Source of the DNA: Bin87 sp964347975
GTDB taxonomy: Bacteria > Chloroflexota > Dehalococcoidia > Lucifugimonadales > UBA3495
Assembly: GCA_964347975.1 (NCBI GenBank)
Contig: CAYGAY010000007.1
Location: 1-64,000 of the forward strand
Direction of reading: 5' to 3'
Length of the DNA stretch: 64,000 nucleotides
Notes under the pieces: model-generated
The model's database searches: none
What the model was told of the DNA's origin: nothing
The model's input: the letters and a program-made list of their open reading frames with translations, nothing else
Position numbers and translations under genes: made by a program
In this document: one piece after another, positions 34,788-43,053 of the stretch
Layout: each line of letters opens with the position of its first letter
Numbering within the stretch: position 1 is the stretch's first letter

Positions 34788-34952
34788 CTCATGCGTACCC
34801 ACTTTCCGCAAACTGTCATTGCGACCCCGTACTTGATACGGAGGCGGCAATCGTACTCGTTGTCGAAGGATCCGTCGCTCAGCCGGCGAGATTGCCCGAT
34901 TTGTGAAAGATCAGGCTTCGCTCCTCGCAATGACAAAGTGGGTACGCATGAG
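34788..34952. repeat. Repeat family A, copy 9 (reference copy)
   Basis: A 165-base element with perfect 18-bp terminal inverted repeats: CTCATGCGTACCCACTTT (34788-34805) and AAAGTGGGTACGCATGAG (34935-34952). A second nested pair is TGTCATTGCGA and TCGCAATGACA. There is no coding capacity. The remaining bases up to ruvB (34953-35118) show nothing I can name. Confidence 0.93.
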
Positions 34953-35118
34953 GGACATTGCGCGCTTGAAATCACACGCCCGTCATTGTAAGCAGGCGGT
35001 AGTCGGGATTCAAGGCACGGACGCCGACGATTTGGCTGATGTTAACATTATGTCAATCACATCAGCCGTAAGTGCTGAAAATGCTGACTTGCCGCTGATC
35101 TGCATTGTGTCGATTATG

Positions 35119-36213
35119 TCAATTACGGAACAGCTGCGCCTGCGGTCCCGGGTCGGAAGCGCCGCCGCCCGCCCAGGGCCAACCCAGGTATTCGTAGGCC
35201 AGCCGGGTGGCTACGCGACCGCGAGGGGTGCGTTCCAGGAAACCCTGTTGCAGCAGGAACGGCTCCAGCACTTCCATCACGGTGCTGGTGTCCTCGCTCA
35301 ACGCGGCGGAGAGGGTGTCCAATCCCACCGGGCCGCCGTTGAACTTGTGGATGATGTTGGTAAGCAGGCGGTGGTCGGTCTCGTCCAGCCCGCGGGCATC
35401 CACGCCCAGGCGGTCCAGCGACTCCCGGGCCACCGGGCCGGTGATGCGGTTGTCCGCCCGCACCAGCGCGTAGTCCCGCGCCCGTCGCAGCAGCCGGTTG
35501 GCGATGCGCGGCGTGCCCCGGGAACGGATGGCAACCTCCCGCAGACCCTCCTGGTCCGCCTCGATGCCCAGGATGCGGGCCGAACGGCGCACCACCGTCT
35601 CCATGTCCTCATCAGAGTAATAATCCAGCCGGAACACCGAACCGAAACGGGCGCGCAGCGGCGCGCTGATCAGTGAGTATCGCGTCGTCGCGCCCACCAG
35701 CGTGAAGGGATTGATCCGCAGGTTGATGCTCCGCGCCGACAGCCCCTTGCCCACCACCCAGGAGAGAAAGAAGTCTTCCATCGCCGAGTGCATCACTTCC
35801 TCCACTGACCGGTTGAGACGATGAATTTCGTCGATGAACAGGACATCGTTGGGCTGTAACCCGGTGAGTATGGAGGCGATATCGCTGGCCCGTTCCACCG
35901 CTGGGCCGGAAGTCACCCTGATAGTGGACCCCATCTCATGGGCGATGATGTTGGCCAGGGTAGTCTTGCCCAGGCCGGGCGGGCCGTAGATAACTACGTG
36001 ATCCAGCGCCTCGCCGCGCATCCGCGCCGCCTGCATTGCGATGCTCAGGTTCTCCCGAACCTGGGGTTGGCCCACGAAATCGTCCAGCCGGGCCGGGCGG
36101 ATCCGCGCATCCGGTTCGCCGTCGTCATGCTGCGCCGCCGGCGATACCGCCCGCGCGCTGATCTCCGATGACTCGTCGGTTCGTTCTGCGCCGGATTCTT
36201 GAACGGAAGTCAT
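35119..36213 (-). CDS. ruvB: Holliday junction branch-migration helicase
   Basis: A 364-residue AAA+ motor that drives branch migration with RuvA. Walker A is GPPGLGKTT, Walker B LFIDEIHRL, sensor 1 LVGATTRYS and the arginine-finger region LRARFGSVFRLD. The C-terminal winged helix ends GRVATRLAYEYLGW. An unusual acidic, low-complexity N-terminal stretch of about 37 residues precedes RPARLDDFVGQ. ruvA and ruvC are not adjacent. Confidence 0.96.
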   Translation of the reverse strand: MTSVQESGAERTDESSEISARAVSPAAQHDDGEPDARIRPARLDDFVGQPQVRENLSIAMQAARMRGEALDHVVIYGPPGLGKTTLANIIAHEMGSTIRVTSGPAVERASDIASILTGLQPNDVLFIDEIHRLNRSVEEVMHSAMEDFFLSWVVGKGLSARSINLRINPFTLVGATTRYSLISAPLRARFGSVFRLDYYSDEDMETVVRRSARILGIEADQEGLREVAIRSRGTPRIANRLLRRARDYALVRADNRITGPVARESLDRLGVDARGLDETDHRLLTNIIHKFNGGPVGLDTLSAALSEDTSTVMEVLEPFLLQQGFLERTPRGRVATRLAYEYLGWPWAGGGASDPGPQAQLFRN

Positions 36214-36315
36214 GCCCGCATTCTAGGGCCGGTATCGGAAAACGGTCAACCGCCGGCGCCTCCTTCCCACGAAAGCGGGAATCCAGTGGCCGCATACGTC
36301 AATCACGTTTTCCTT

Positions 36316-36468
36316 CTCACGCGTACCCGCTTTTGTCATTGCGCCCCCGTACTTGACACGAGGGCGGCAATCTCGTTGCCCAGGGATGCGTCGCTCCGCC
36401 CGCGAGATTGCCCGCTTTGTCAAAGATCGGGCTTCGCCCCGCGCAATGCCAAAGCGGGTACGCTAGAG
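36316..36468. repeat. Repeat family A, copy 10
   Basis: CTCACGCGTACCCGCTTTTG at the left and AAAGCGGGTACGCTAGAG at the right, with the shared TTGCCCGCTTTGTCAAAGAT core. The A-to-G change at the ends is compensated on both sides (CCCGC with GCGGG), keeping the pairing. Confidence 0.88.
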
Positions 36469-36545
36469 CCGGCGCGGGAATGGCACCGCCACCCGCGGGA
36501 TGCTAGAATGGATAGCGTCGCAATTCGGGCCGGGAGTGTATTGCC

Positions 36546-37136
36546 ATGAGCGCCTCATCATCGTCATCGCCGCGTCGCAAGCGGGTCTATACCAAGTACG
36601 GCGACCAGGGCGAAACCAGCCTGCTCTACGGCGGTCGGGTTTCCAAGGCGAACCCACACACCGAAGCCTACGGCATCACCGACGAGGCGGTCAGCCTGAT
36701 GGGCCTGGCGCGCTCTCTCACCGATGACGACAAGGTGAAGAACATCCTCCGCGACCTGCAACGCGAACTCTTCATCGTCGCCGCTGAATTGGCGACGGAC
36801 CCCGAAAAATACGACCTCTTCCACCAGCACTTTACCCCTGTTACCGAGGCGATGGTTGATAACCTGGAAGAAACCATCGACGAGCTGGAAACCCACTTCC
36901 AGATGCCCCAGGTATTCATCCTGCCCGGCGGCACTCCATCCTCGTCGGCCATGGACTCCGCCCGGACGGTTATACGCACGGCGGAACGACGGGTGGTTGC
37001 CCTGTCTGAAGCCGACGGCTTGACCAATCCCTTGATACTTGCCTACCTGAACCGGCTGGGCGACCTGCTCTTCGTGCTGGCCCGATACCACGACCGTGAC
37101 ATTCCCATCGAACGGGCCACCGGCGACCGCGTCTGA
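36546..37136 (+). CDS. pduO: Cob(I)alamin adenosyltransferase, PduO/MMAB type
   Basis: A 196-residue helical-bundle enzyme that adenosylates cobalamin using ATP. The N-terminal ATP-binding segment is YTKYGDQGETSLLYGG. The C-terminal signature RTAERRVVALSE with later YLNRLGDLLFVLAR is typical. It provides adenosylcobalamin, the cofactor needed by the acyl-CoA mutase encoded at 55.7-58.7 kb. ATG 36546 follows a weak site. hisH starts seven bases after its stop. Confidence 0.94.
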   Translation: MSASSSSSPRRKRVYTKYGDQGETSLLYGGRVSKANPHTEAYGITDEAVSLMGLARSLTDDDKVKNILRDLQRELFIVAAELATDPEKYDLFHQHFTPVTEAMVDNLEETIDELETHFQMPQVFILPGGTPSSSAMDSARTVIRTAERRVVALSEADGLTNPLILAYLNRLGDLLFVLARYHDRDIPIERATGDRV

Positions 37137-37143
37137 TTTGATA

Positions 37144-37782
37144 ATGGCCACCGACCCAACCGACGGGCCGCGCATCGTCATTATCGACTACGAATCGGGC
37201 AACCTGCGCAGCGTGGCTCGAGCCACGGCCTGGGCCGGCGGTTCGCCGTGGGTTTCCTCCGACCCGGCGTCGCTGGCGACTGCCGACGGGGTGATAATGC
37301 CGGGCCAGGGTTCCGGGCCGTCGGCCATGGCGGCCCTGCAATCCCGTGGCCTGGTACAGCCGCTGCTGGATTACATCGCCAGCGGACGACCCTACCTGGG
37401 CGTCTGTCTGGGCCTGCAACTGCTTCTGGAGGCCACCGACGAGGGCGATGCCGACTGCCTGGGACTGGCGCCCGGCCGGGTGCGCCGGCTGCCCGACGGC
37501 CTGAAGGTTCCCCACATGGGATGGAACACCGTGCGGTTTCAGCGCCAACATCCCCTTTGGGAAGGCATCCCCCAGGACAGCCATTTCTACTTCGTCCACA
37601 GCTACTACGCCGACCCGGTGGCGCGAGAGAACGTGGCCGGCCTCACCGAATACGGCGTCCCATTCTGTAGCATATACGCCCGCGAAAACGTGGTGGCCAC
37701 CCAGTTCCATCCGGAAAAAAGCGGCGAAAACGGCCTGCGCCTCTACGCCAACTTCATCCGTCAGGTTGCCAACGGCCGCTAG
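37144..37782 (+). CDS. hisH: Imidazole glycerol phosphate synthase, glutaminase subunit
   Basis: A 212-residue class I glutamine amidotransferase supplying ammonia to HisF for histidine synthesis. The oxyanion and nucleophile elements are MPGQGSGPSAM and GVCLGLQLL (catalytic Cys); the His-Glu pair is in QFHPEKSG. The start ATG 37144 gives the canonical N-terminus IVIIDYESGNLRSV. hisA follows after one small gene; hisF is not in the window. Confidence 0.95.
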   Translation: MATDPTDGPRIVIIDYESGNLRSVARATAWAGGSPWVSSDPASLATADGVIMPGQGSGPSAMAALQSRGLVQPLLDYIASGRPYLGVCLGLQLLLEATDEGDADCLGLAPGRVRRLPDGLKVPHMGWNTVRFQRQHPLWEGIPQDSHFYFVHSYYADPVARENVAGLTEYGVPFCSIYARENVVATQFHPEKSGENGLRLYANFIRQVANGR

Positions 37783-37823
37783 TCGGGCAGCGGCGCCTCG
37801 CTGGGATCAGGGAGATAGCTACT

Positions 37824-38069
37824 ATGACGATTCCGGTCAATGACTACGCGAAGCGCAAAGCGCTGGGCCAAAGGATTTACGAGACCAAAATCAAGCGCCT
37901 GGTTGAGCCTCCGGAAAAGGGCAAGTTTGTGGTGATTGACCTCACGACCGAGGATTATGCCATCGGGCGCGACTGGGGCTATACAACACAGGAACTGCTC
38001 GACCGGCGCCCGGAGGCGGTTTTGCACAGCGTTAAAATTGGCCCACTGCCGGCGGAGATAAGCGGTTAG
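37824..38069 (+). CDS. Small conserved-looking protein between hisH and hisA
   Basis: An 81-residue soluble protein with a helix (YAKRKALGQRIYETKIKRL), then KGKFVVIDLTTEDYAIGRD and a short C-terminal strand (VLHSVKIG). I do not recognise the family. It is tightly placed, 41 bases after hisH and four bases before hisA, so it is probably co-transcribed; a role in histidine synthesis is not implied by its sequence. Confidence 0.7.
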   Translation: MTIPVNDYAKRKALGQRIYETKIKRLVEPPEKGKFVVIDLTTEDYAIGRDWGYTTQELLDRRPEAVLHSVKIGPLPAEISG

Positions 38070-38073
38070 AACT

Positions 38074-38793
38074 ATGGAAATCATCCCCGCCATCGACCTG
38101 CGCGGCGGCAACTGCGTCCGGCTCTACCAGGGCGACTATGAGCGGGAAACGGTCTTCTCCGACAACCCCCTGGCGGTAGCCCAACGATGGCAGGAAGAGG
38201 GCGGCCAGCGTCTCCACATCGTTGACCTGGACGGCGCCCACTCGGGGAACCCAGCCAACCTGGCCGCCATCACCGCCATCACCCAACGGCTCGCCATACC
38301 CGTCCAGGTCGGCGGCGGCATCCGCAGCGTGGACACGGCCTCCCACCTGTTCGATGCCGGCGCCGCGCGCATCGTGGTCGGCACCGCCGCCGTCGCCAAT
38401 CCCGACTTGGTGGAAGAGTTGTGCCGTCGCTTCGGCAGCGAGCGCGTCGTCGTGGCCCTGGACGCCCGCGATGGCCTGGTAGCCATCCGAGGCTGGACCG
38501 AGACTTCCGAAATCACGGCCACGGAGTTGGCCCGGCGCATGGGAGATCTGGGAGTAGTGCGGCTGCTTTACACCGACATTTCGCGCGACGGCACGCTGGA
38601 AGAGCCAAACTACGCGGCGACCGCTCAATTGGTTCGGGACAGCGGATTGCGAGTGCTGTCCGCCGGCGGCGTGGGCACGGCGGCTCACGTGGCGAAGCTG
38701 GTTGCCACGGGCGCCGAAGCGGCCATAATCGGGCGGGCCCTGTACACCGGCGACATAACCGTCGCCGAGGCCGTGGCGGCCGCTCAATCGTAA
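38074..38793 (+). CDS. hisA: ProFAR isomerase
   Basis: A 239-residue TIM barrel that isomerises the ProFAR intermediate of histidine synthesis. The catalytic Asp is in IPAIDLRGGNCVRLYQGD; the second acid lies in LLYTDISRDGTL. Phosphate-binding loops are VGGGIRS and SAGGVGT. Length and motifs are those of HisA, not HisF. Confidence 0.95.
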   Translation: MEIIPAIDLRGGNCVRLYQGDYERETVFSDNPLAVAQRWQEEGGQRLHIVDLDGAHSGNPANLAAITAITQRLAIPVQVGGGIRSVDTASHLFDAGAARIVVGTAAVANPDLVEELCRRFGSERVVVALDARDGLVAIRGWTETSEITATELARRMGDLGVVRLLYTDISRDGTLEEPNYAATAQLVRDSGLRVLSAGGVGTAAHVAKLVATGAEAAIIGRALYTGDITVAEAVAAAQS

Positions 38794-38826
38794 CCGGCCC
38801 GCTAGAACCTGGAGGACGGTTGCCGG

Positions 38827-39477
38827 CTACGCTACCGCGGCGGCTTTGGCGTCCTCGTCATTAACTGCTGCGCCCCCGCGGTTTTCCAGGTAACGTTGGC
38901 GAAGGGCCAGGCGCGCGTCGGATGTTGCCTCCCAATCGTCGCGGTGGACTTCCATCAGGATGAAGTCGTGGGACATCCGGCGGAGGCGGCGCACCGGGTT
39001 GAAGCCGGAACGCTCAAAGCACTTCTGCGCCCGGTGGTTCCATTCCAGCGTATGCAGATAAACGCGCTTGAGCCGCAGGTCGTCAAACATATGATGCAGC
39101 AGCGTCACCACGGCGTCGTACCCGTACCCACCACTCCAATAGTCCCGGTCGCCGATGACGATGCCCAGTTCGGCCTGTTTGGAAAGGCTGTCCAGATCGT
39201 AGTACATACAGTTGCCAATGAATTTCCCGCCGGCAGCTTCGATGGCGAAATGATGGGAACCCGGGGTCGGCCAGCGGATCTGGTCCTGGAAAAGTTTCAA
39301 GTATCGCTCGTATTTCATCGTCAGCGGATAAGCCGCGTCCAGCCGCGCTATTTCGGGGTCGCTGCGCCAGATGTAGTCTTTTTCGGCGTCTTCCATGCGC
39401 TTGCCGCGCAGCAGCACCCGGACTCCTCGCAGCACCAGGTCCTTTCTCTTGGCCTCGTTGGAGTTGGCAGTGCTCAT
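38827..39477 (-). CDS. GNAT-family N-acetyltransferase (RimJ/RimL-like)
   Basis: A 216-residue acetyltransferase. The acetyl-CoA-binding region is ELGIVIGDRDYWSGGYGYDAV, followed by the RVYLHTLEWNHRAQKCFERSGF segment common to RimJ/RimL proteins. It overlaps the downstream end of the Nudix gene by four bases, so both are probably translated together. The target amine is unknown. Confidence 0.87.
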   Translation of the reverse strand: MSTANSNEAKRKDLVLRGVRVLLRGKRMEDAEKDYIWRSDPEIARLDAAYPLTMKYERYLKLFQDQIRWPTPGSHHFAIEAAGGKFIGNCMYYDLDSLSKQAELGIVIGDRDYWSGGYGYDAVVTLLHHMFDDLRLKRVYLHTLEWNHRAQKCFERSGFNPVRRLRRMSHDFILMEVHRDDWEATSDARLALRQRYLENRGGAAVNDEDAKAAAVA

Positions 39478-40061
39478 ATCCCCCCGCCCTCCCGATAGGT
39501 TTCGATCAAGGATCTCGCCGCTTCCAGGACGCTGCGTTCATTATCATATTCGAGAAGTTCCAGCGCTTCCTCGTAGCGGCGCCACTCCACCACGTCAAAC
39601 TCAGCGTCGTGGTCGGACGTGCTGCCGTCCAACGGCTCCATCAGGTAGAAATAGACCGTTTTATCGTAGCGAACGCCATCGTCGTGGCCCACAAAGAAAT
39701 AGCGGATGCTGGTGATCGGGGCCAATACGTTGACGCGCACTCCGGTCTCTTCCTGGACCTCCCGCTGCGCGGTTTCCTCAACCGTCTCACCGTGTTCGGG
39801 CGTTCCCTTGGGCAAACGCCAGGTGAGCGGGGCATCCTCCCCCTGGTAGCCGGGCCGCGCCCGGGCGCACAGCAGCGTTTCGATCAACCCGCCGGACTGG
39901 CGGAACACCAGACCGCCGGCCGACGCTACCTTGACGTTGGAATAAGGTTCGGATGAGCAGGAATTGGATGGCCTCCCCGCCGCGCCGGCAGTGAGGCCAA
40001 AGGTCATGCCTCCGTCGGCAGCATCCGGTTCATCTTCTGGCGGGAGCGTGTAGTTAGTCAT
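39474..40061 (-). CDS. Nudix hydrolase
   Basis: A 195-residue protein with the Nudix box GETVEETAQREVQEETGV at about residues 95-112, preceded by LPKGTPEHG. It hydrolyses a nucleoside diphosphate linked to another group, using magnesium. The first 45 residues are extra and low-complexity. It is four bases overlapped with the GNAT gene. Confidence 0.9.
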   Translation of the reverse strand: MTNYTLPPEDEPDAADGGMTFGLTAGAAGRPSNSCSSEPYSNVKVASAGGLVFRQSGGLIETLLCARARPGYQGEDAPLTWRLPKGTPEHGETVEETAQREVQEETGVRVNVLAPITSIRYFFVGHDDGVRYDKTVYFYLMEPLDGSTSDHDAEFDVVEWRRYEEALELLEYDNERSVLEAARSLIETYREGGGI

Positions 40062-40118
40062 CAGAACGGCAACGGTCGGGGATTACGCCGGCCATTGTAG
40101 CTGTCGGGCCGGGACGGG

Positions 40119-40832
40119 TCAAACGGCGGGGTCGATGCCATGCTGCCGCAGACGCGCCTCCAGCTCCCGGACGCGGGACTCGGCGGTATCCGCGCGCTCC
40201 CGTTCCTCGTCCAGATTCAGAAGCCATACCCCAGCCACCGGGTCGTAAAACCGCAGCCGGCCGTTGTCCCAGCACAGGTCCAGCCCCAGAGCGGGGCTGT
40301 GCGTCCATATCATACCGTCGGGTTCCTCGTTTATGGAGAACTCACGGTACTCTCCGTTCACCAGCTGCTCCCCCACCAGGGGACGTTGGTAGAACTGGCC
40401 GCCGGTAGCATCGTAACACCAGTATTCACCGACGCCAATCACGGCGTACAGCGCGCGCTTGTCGGTTTCGTCATAATGTCCAGTGCTCTCCGAAGCGATT
40501 TCCAGCACGAAGTCCGGCGGTTTACCCACCCGCCAGATGATGTAGGAGTTCTCCTCCAGCATGGCCTCCACGTCCACGCCAAAAGCGACGTAGCAGTCGG
40601 GGGACACGAAACGGCGGGGATTATTCATTTCGTAGTAGATGAATGTGTTGCCGTTGACCGCGACGTGGGGCTGCGTTTTCAGGCGCGCTTCCAGAGTGGA
40701 AACAACCTCACGGTACAGGGGGGCTTGATGTTCACCATCTGGCAAGGGCAGACCGTCCGTTTCGGGATAGAAAATCGTCGGGTCCTCGTCGGGGTGGCGA
40801 ACCGGCGCCAGGGGTTTCAGTTTGGCAACCAT
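40119..40832 (-). CDS. Uma2-family (DUF820) protein
   Basis: A 237-residue paralogue of the Uma2 protein at 24787-25527. The core reads FVSPDCYVAFGVDV, FVLEIASEST and AVIGVGEYWCYDA. It ends in a charged coiled coil (LDEERERADTAESRVRELE). The usual acidic nuclease-type residues are visible, but activity is only presumed from the fold. Confidence 0.86.
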   Translation of the reverse strand: MVAKLKPLAPVRHPDEDPTIFYPETDGLPLPDGEHQAPLYREVVSTLEARLKTQPHVAVNGNTFIYYEMNNPRRFVSPDCYVAFGVDVEAMLEENSYIIWRVGKPPDFVLEIASESTGHYDETDKRALYAVIGVGEYWCYDATGGQFYQRPLVGEQLVNGEYREFSINEEPDGMIWTHSPALGLDLCWDNGRLRFYDPVAGVWLLNLDEERERADTAESRVRELEARLRQHGIDPAV

Positions 40833-40880
40833 TTTCAGAGGCTCCGTTGTATAGTCGAAAGGGCGGGGCGAGTATAATTG

Positions 40881-41144
40881 CTAGCCACCCCCAATGGCGG
40901 GCACGAAGTGGATCTCCGCGTCTTCTCCCACCCGTTCCAGCAAGCCCATACGGGCTACCTCGCCATCGATCGCCACCGCCAGGTTTGAGCGGATTTCTCC
41001 ATCCTCAGTCAGCCGTCCGGCGATGCCGGGAAACCGCTCGTCCAGCTGCTCGATGACCTGGCGCACGTTGCGCGCCGTAACGTCCACTTCCTTGATCCCG
41101 CCCGTGCTGGCTTGCAGCATCGTCGGCACGAATACTCTCACCAT
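40881..41144 (-). CDS. MoaD/ThiS-family ubiquitin-like sulfur carrier
   Basis: An 87-residue beta-grasp protein ending in AIGGG, with the family's C-terminal Gly-Gly that is thiocarboxylated. The N-terminus is MVRVFVPTMLQASTGG; internal DERFPGIAGRL and ILxRVGEDAEIHFVPA-like segments match MoaD/ThiS. It carries sulfur for molybdopterin, thiamine or another pathway; a molybdenum hydroxylase in this window makes a molybdopterin link attractive but unproven. The terminal extra Gly is unusual. Confidence 0.85.
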   Translation of the reverse strand: MVRVFVPTMLQASTGGIKEVDVTARNVRQVIEQLDERFPGIAGRLTEDGEIRSNLAVAIDGEVARMGLLERVGEDAEIHFVPAIGGG

Positions 41145-41204
41145 ATCCTTGACCCCCTTGTTCAGGATTGTGGATCCATCATAATGCGCGACCAACTCAT
41201 TGCG

Positions 41205-41666
41205 TCAGCATACCGTTGGCACAGCGTCGCCGGCAAATATGTCGTTGGCCCGCTGCAACTCGCGAATGTAGCAGATTATCTGCTCAACTTGTTCTTCCGA
41301 TACGCCGGGGACCGGGGGCATATTGCCAAAGTTCCAGTGGTGGGCCGGCACCCCCTGGCTGACGGCGTTGCGGAAGGTGAAATCGGCGTGATGGCCCGGT
41401 TCGTAGATCTCGTGCACCAGGGGCGGCCCCTGATTGGTTCCCGCCGCATTGACGCCGTGGCACAGGACACACGTGGTGTTGAATGCCTGCTGACCGGCCA
41501 CCGCCGGCTTCGACAGGGCGGGGACGATGACGTCCGGTTGGCGGTCAGCGTTGTTGGCGGGGCTTCCGTACTGCGGGGTCTCTGCGCCGGAACAGCCGGC
41601 CAACGCCAGGAAAGCAAGCGCCGCGATGATGAACAACGCCTTGGGAAACCGGAATGGCGACGACAT
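41205..41666 (-). CDS. Monohaem cytochrome c lipoprotein
   Basis: A 153-residue secreted electron carrier. The signal ends in a lipobox LALAGC, so it is probably anchored to the outer face of the membrane. The haem site is CVLCHG with a likely axial Met in FGNMPPVPG. The final helix EEQVEQIICYIRELQ is typical of class I cytochrome c. It could pass electrons to or from oxidoreductases such as NirK. Confidence 0.92.
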   Translation of the reverse strand: MSSPFRFPKALFIIAALAFLALAGCSGAETPQYGSPANNADRQPDVIVPALSKPAVAGQQAFNTTCVLCHGVNAAGTNQGPPLVHEIYEPGHHADFTFRNAVSQGVPAHHWNFGNMPPVPGVSEEQVEQIICYIRELQRANDIFAGDAVPTVC

Positions 41667-41670
41667 AGCG

Positions 41671-42186
41671 CTAGTCCTTCACCTTGGCGTACAGAAACTG
41701 GTCCACAATCTGACCATCCTTTATGACATTCTTGCGCAGACGCCCTTCGCGCTCATAGCCGGCCTTTTCCAGCACACGGACGGAAGCCGGGTTAGTTACG
41801 TTGACGTAGGCATACAGGCGTATGAGGTTGTACTGGAAGAAAGCGTACTCGGTGAGGGCCTGCAATGCCTCGGTGGCGATGCCTCGACCCCAGAACGGCT
41901 CGCCCAGCCAGTATCCGATCTCCGCCGAGCGGTAGAAGACGTCGGTTTGCAAGCCCAGGCCGATGTAGCCAATAGCCTCATCGGCAGAGGCGATGGCGAA
42001 ATGGACTTCCGGCCACTGCCGGGTGGTCATGCGCAACCAGGAAACGGCGTCTTCCAGTCGATAGGGGTAAGGAAAGGCGTCGCGCAGGTTCAGCCATACG
42101 TTGCGGTTGTTGGCACACTTCGCCAATGCCTCCGCATCCTCGAGGTAGAAGCTGCGTACTTGCCATTCGCCGATGTCGATGCGCAT
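41671..42186 (-). CDS. GNAT N-acetyltransferase, paralogue 1
   Basis: A 171-residue RimJ/RimL-type acetyltransferase. Core motif EIGYWLGEPFWGRGIATEAL, then RLYAYVNVTNPASVRVLEKAGY. It is strikingly similar from the first residues (MRIDIGEWQVRSF) to the gene at 43054-43569, and the two copies flank a HEPN module. Its substrate is unknown. Confidence 0.88.
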   Translation of the reverse strand: MRIDIGEWQVRSFYLEDAEALAKCANNRNVWLNLRDAFPYPYRLEDAVSWLRMTTRQWPEVHFAIASADEAIGYIGLGLQTDVFYRSAEIGYWLGEPFWGRGIATEALQALTEYAFFQYNLIRLYAYVNVTNPASVRVLEKAGYEREGRLRKNVIKDGQIVDQFLYAKVKD

Positions 42187-42211
42187 TGATGGTCTCCAAC
42201 GCCCCGGGGGT

Positions 42212-42676
42212 TCAGTCCTGGCGTTCCCGCATCAGGACGTACACGGCGAAGGCGCGGCGTTCTTGGGCGGGGACGGTGTGGAAGTCTCTGATTATGTCCT
42301 CAGCTTGGGCAACGGAAGCCAGAACTTCCTGCCGGTCAAAACTGGTATCAGGATCATAGTCCGCTTGGTGGCGATGGCCTTGAGCAGTAACGAAATGGTC
42401 GGCCAGAGTTTGAATCGGTAAGGTGAACCGGGGGTTGCGCCGGGCCAGGATGCAACGTTGCCTGGCGTAGCCGTGTTCCAAAGCACGGTATGTTTGACGC
42501 CACGACAGTTGGTCGTGAGAGATCGGGTCATCGCCGACCAGGGTATCGGCGTTGCTTTGGCAAATGGCGTGGAACAGCGCGTAATAAACACTGCTGACGG
42601 CGCGGCGCAGGTCAGTCTGCGTCGGATTGCCCTCCGCCAATCGCCGGGCGATGTCCATCAGGTCGTCAGAAATCAA
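42212..42676 (-). CDS. HEPN-like protein (module copy 1)
   Basis: A 154-residue helical protein. The block RRAVSSVYYALFHAICQSNADTL is typical of HEPN domains, followed by TYRALEHGYARQ, whose Arg and His are conserved in copy 2 (46411-46893). I choose TTG 42676 because it yields the same length as copy 2 and overlaps the upstream partner's stop by 11 bases. HEPN proteins are often RNases or toxins; here the canonical R-x4-6-H motif is not clear-cut. Confidence 0.72.
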   Translation of the reverse strand: MISDDLMDIARRLAEGNPTQTDLRRAVSSVYYALFHAICQSNADTLVGDDPISHDQLSWRQTYRALEHGYARQRCILARRNPRFTLPIQTLADHFVTAQGHRHQADYDPDTSFDRQEVLASVAQAEDIIRDFHTVPAQERRAFAVYVLMRERQD

Positions 42677-42998
42677 GGCCGGCAGCCTTATGGAACCACG
42701 CCCAATCGCTTTTTGGAATAAACGAATGGATGGTGTCCTGCGTAATGCCAAACAGCGCGAGGTTCGGCAGGATGTGCTCCGGAAGTAAGGCCCCCGAATC
42801 CCACCGTGGATACAGCAAGTCGTAATCCCCATCGACAACGATGTAGATATTCAGGCGTCGCTTCCCATTGTAGCCGTCCTCTTCTTGGACCCGGATGGGA
42901 CCGAATGTCAGTTCACCCTGGTAATGGTCGTCCAGCGTGCGCTGCACAATGTCCGTGATTTGCTGCTCAAGCGTTTTATCGATGACGCCAAAAGCCAT
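42666..42998 (-). CDS. Small partner protein of HEPN module (copy 1)
   Basis: A 110-residue alpha/beta protein of no recognised family. A helix (IDKTLEQQITDIVQRTLDDHY) precedes strands RRLNIYIVVDGDYDLLYPRW, then a helix and SFIPKSDWAWF. The gene at 46078-46401 has the same order and motif (VVYDGDGDLLDPKW; SYIDKAEIAEW). It is translationally coupled to the HEPN gene, the arrangement of an antitoxin with its toxin. That role is inferred. Confidence 0.7.
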   Translation of the reverse strand: MAFGVIDKTLEQQITDIVQRTLDDHYQGELTFGPIRVQEEDGYNGKRRLNIYIVVDGDYDLLYPRWDSGALLPEHILPNLALFGITQDTIHSFIPKSDWAWFHKAAGLDF

Positions 42999-43053
42999 TG
43001 GAACCACCCCGCGCTGAAACTGTCTATCTATATGATAGCGCAAAGAGGCGCGT

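Noticed and set aside
1376..36468. CRISPR arrays
   Set aside because: The repeated sequences are dispersed singly between genes, with inverted ends and no regular spacers.
36469..36545. A possible cobalamin riboswitch before pduO
   Set aside because: The gap between repeat copy 10 and pduO is too short and lacks a B12 box.
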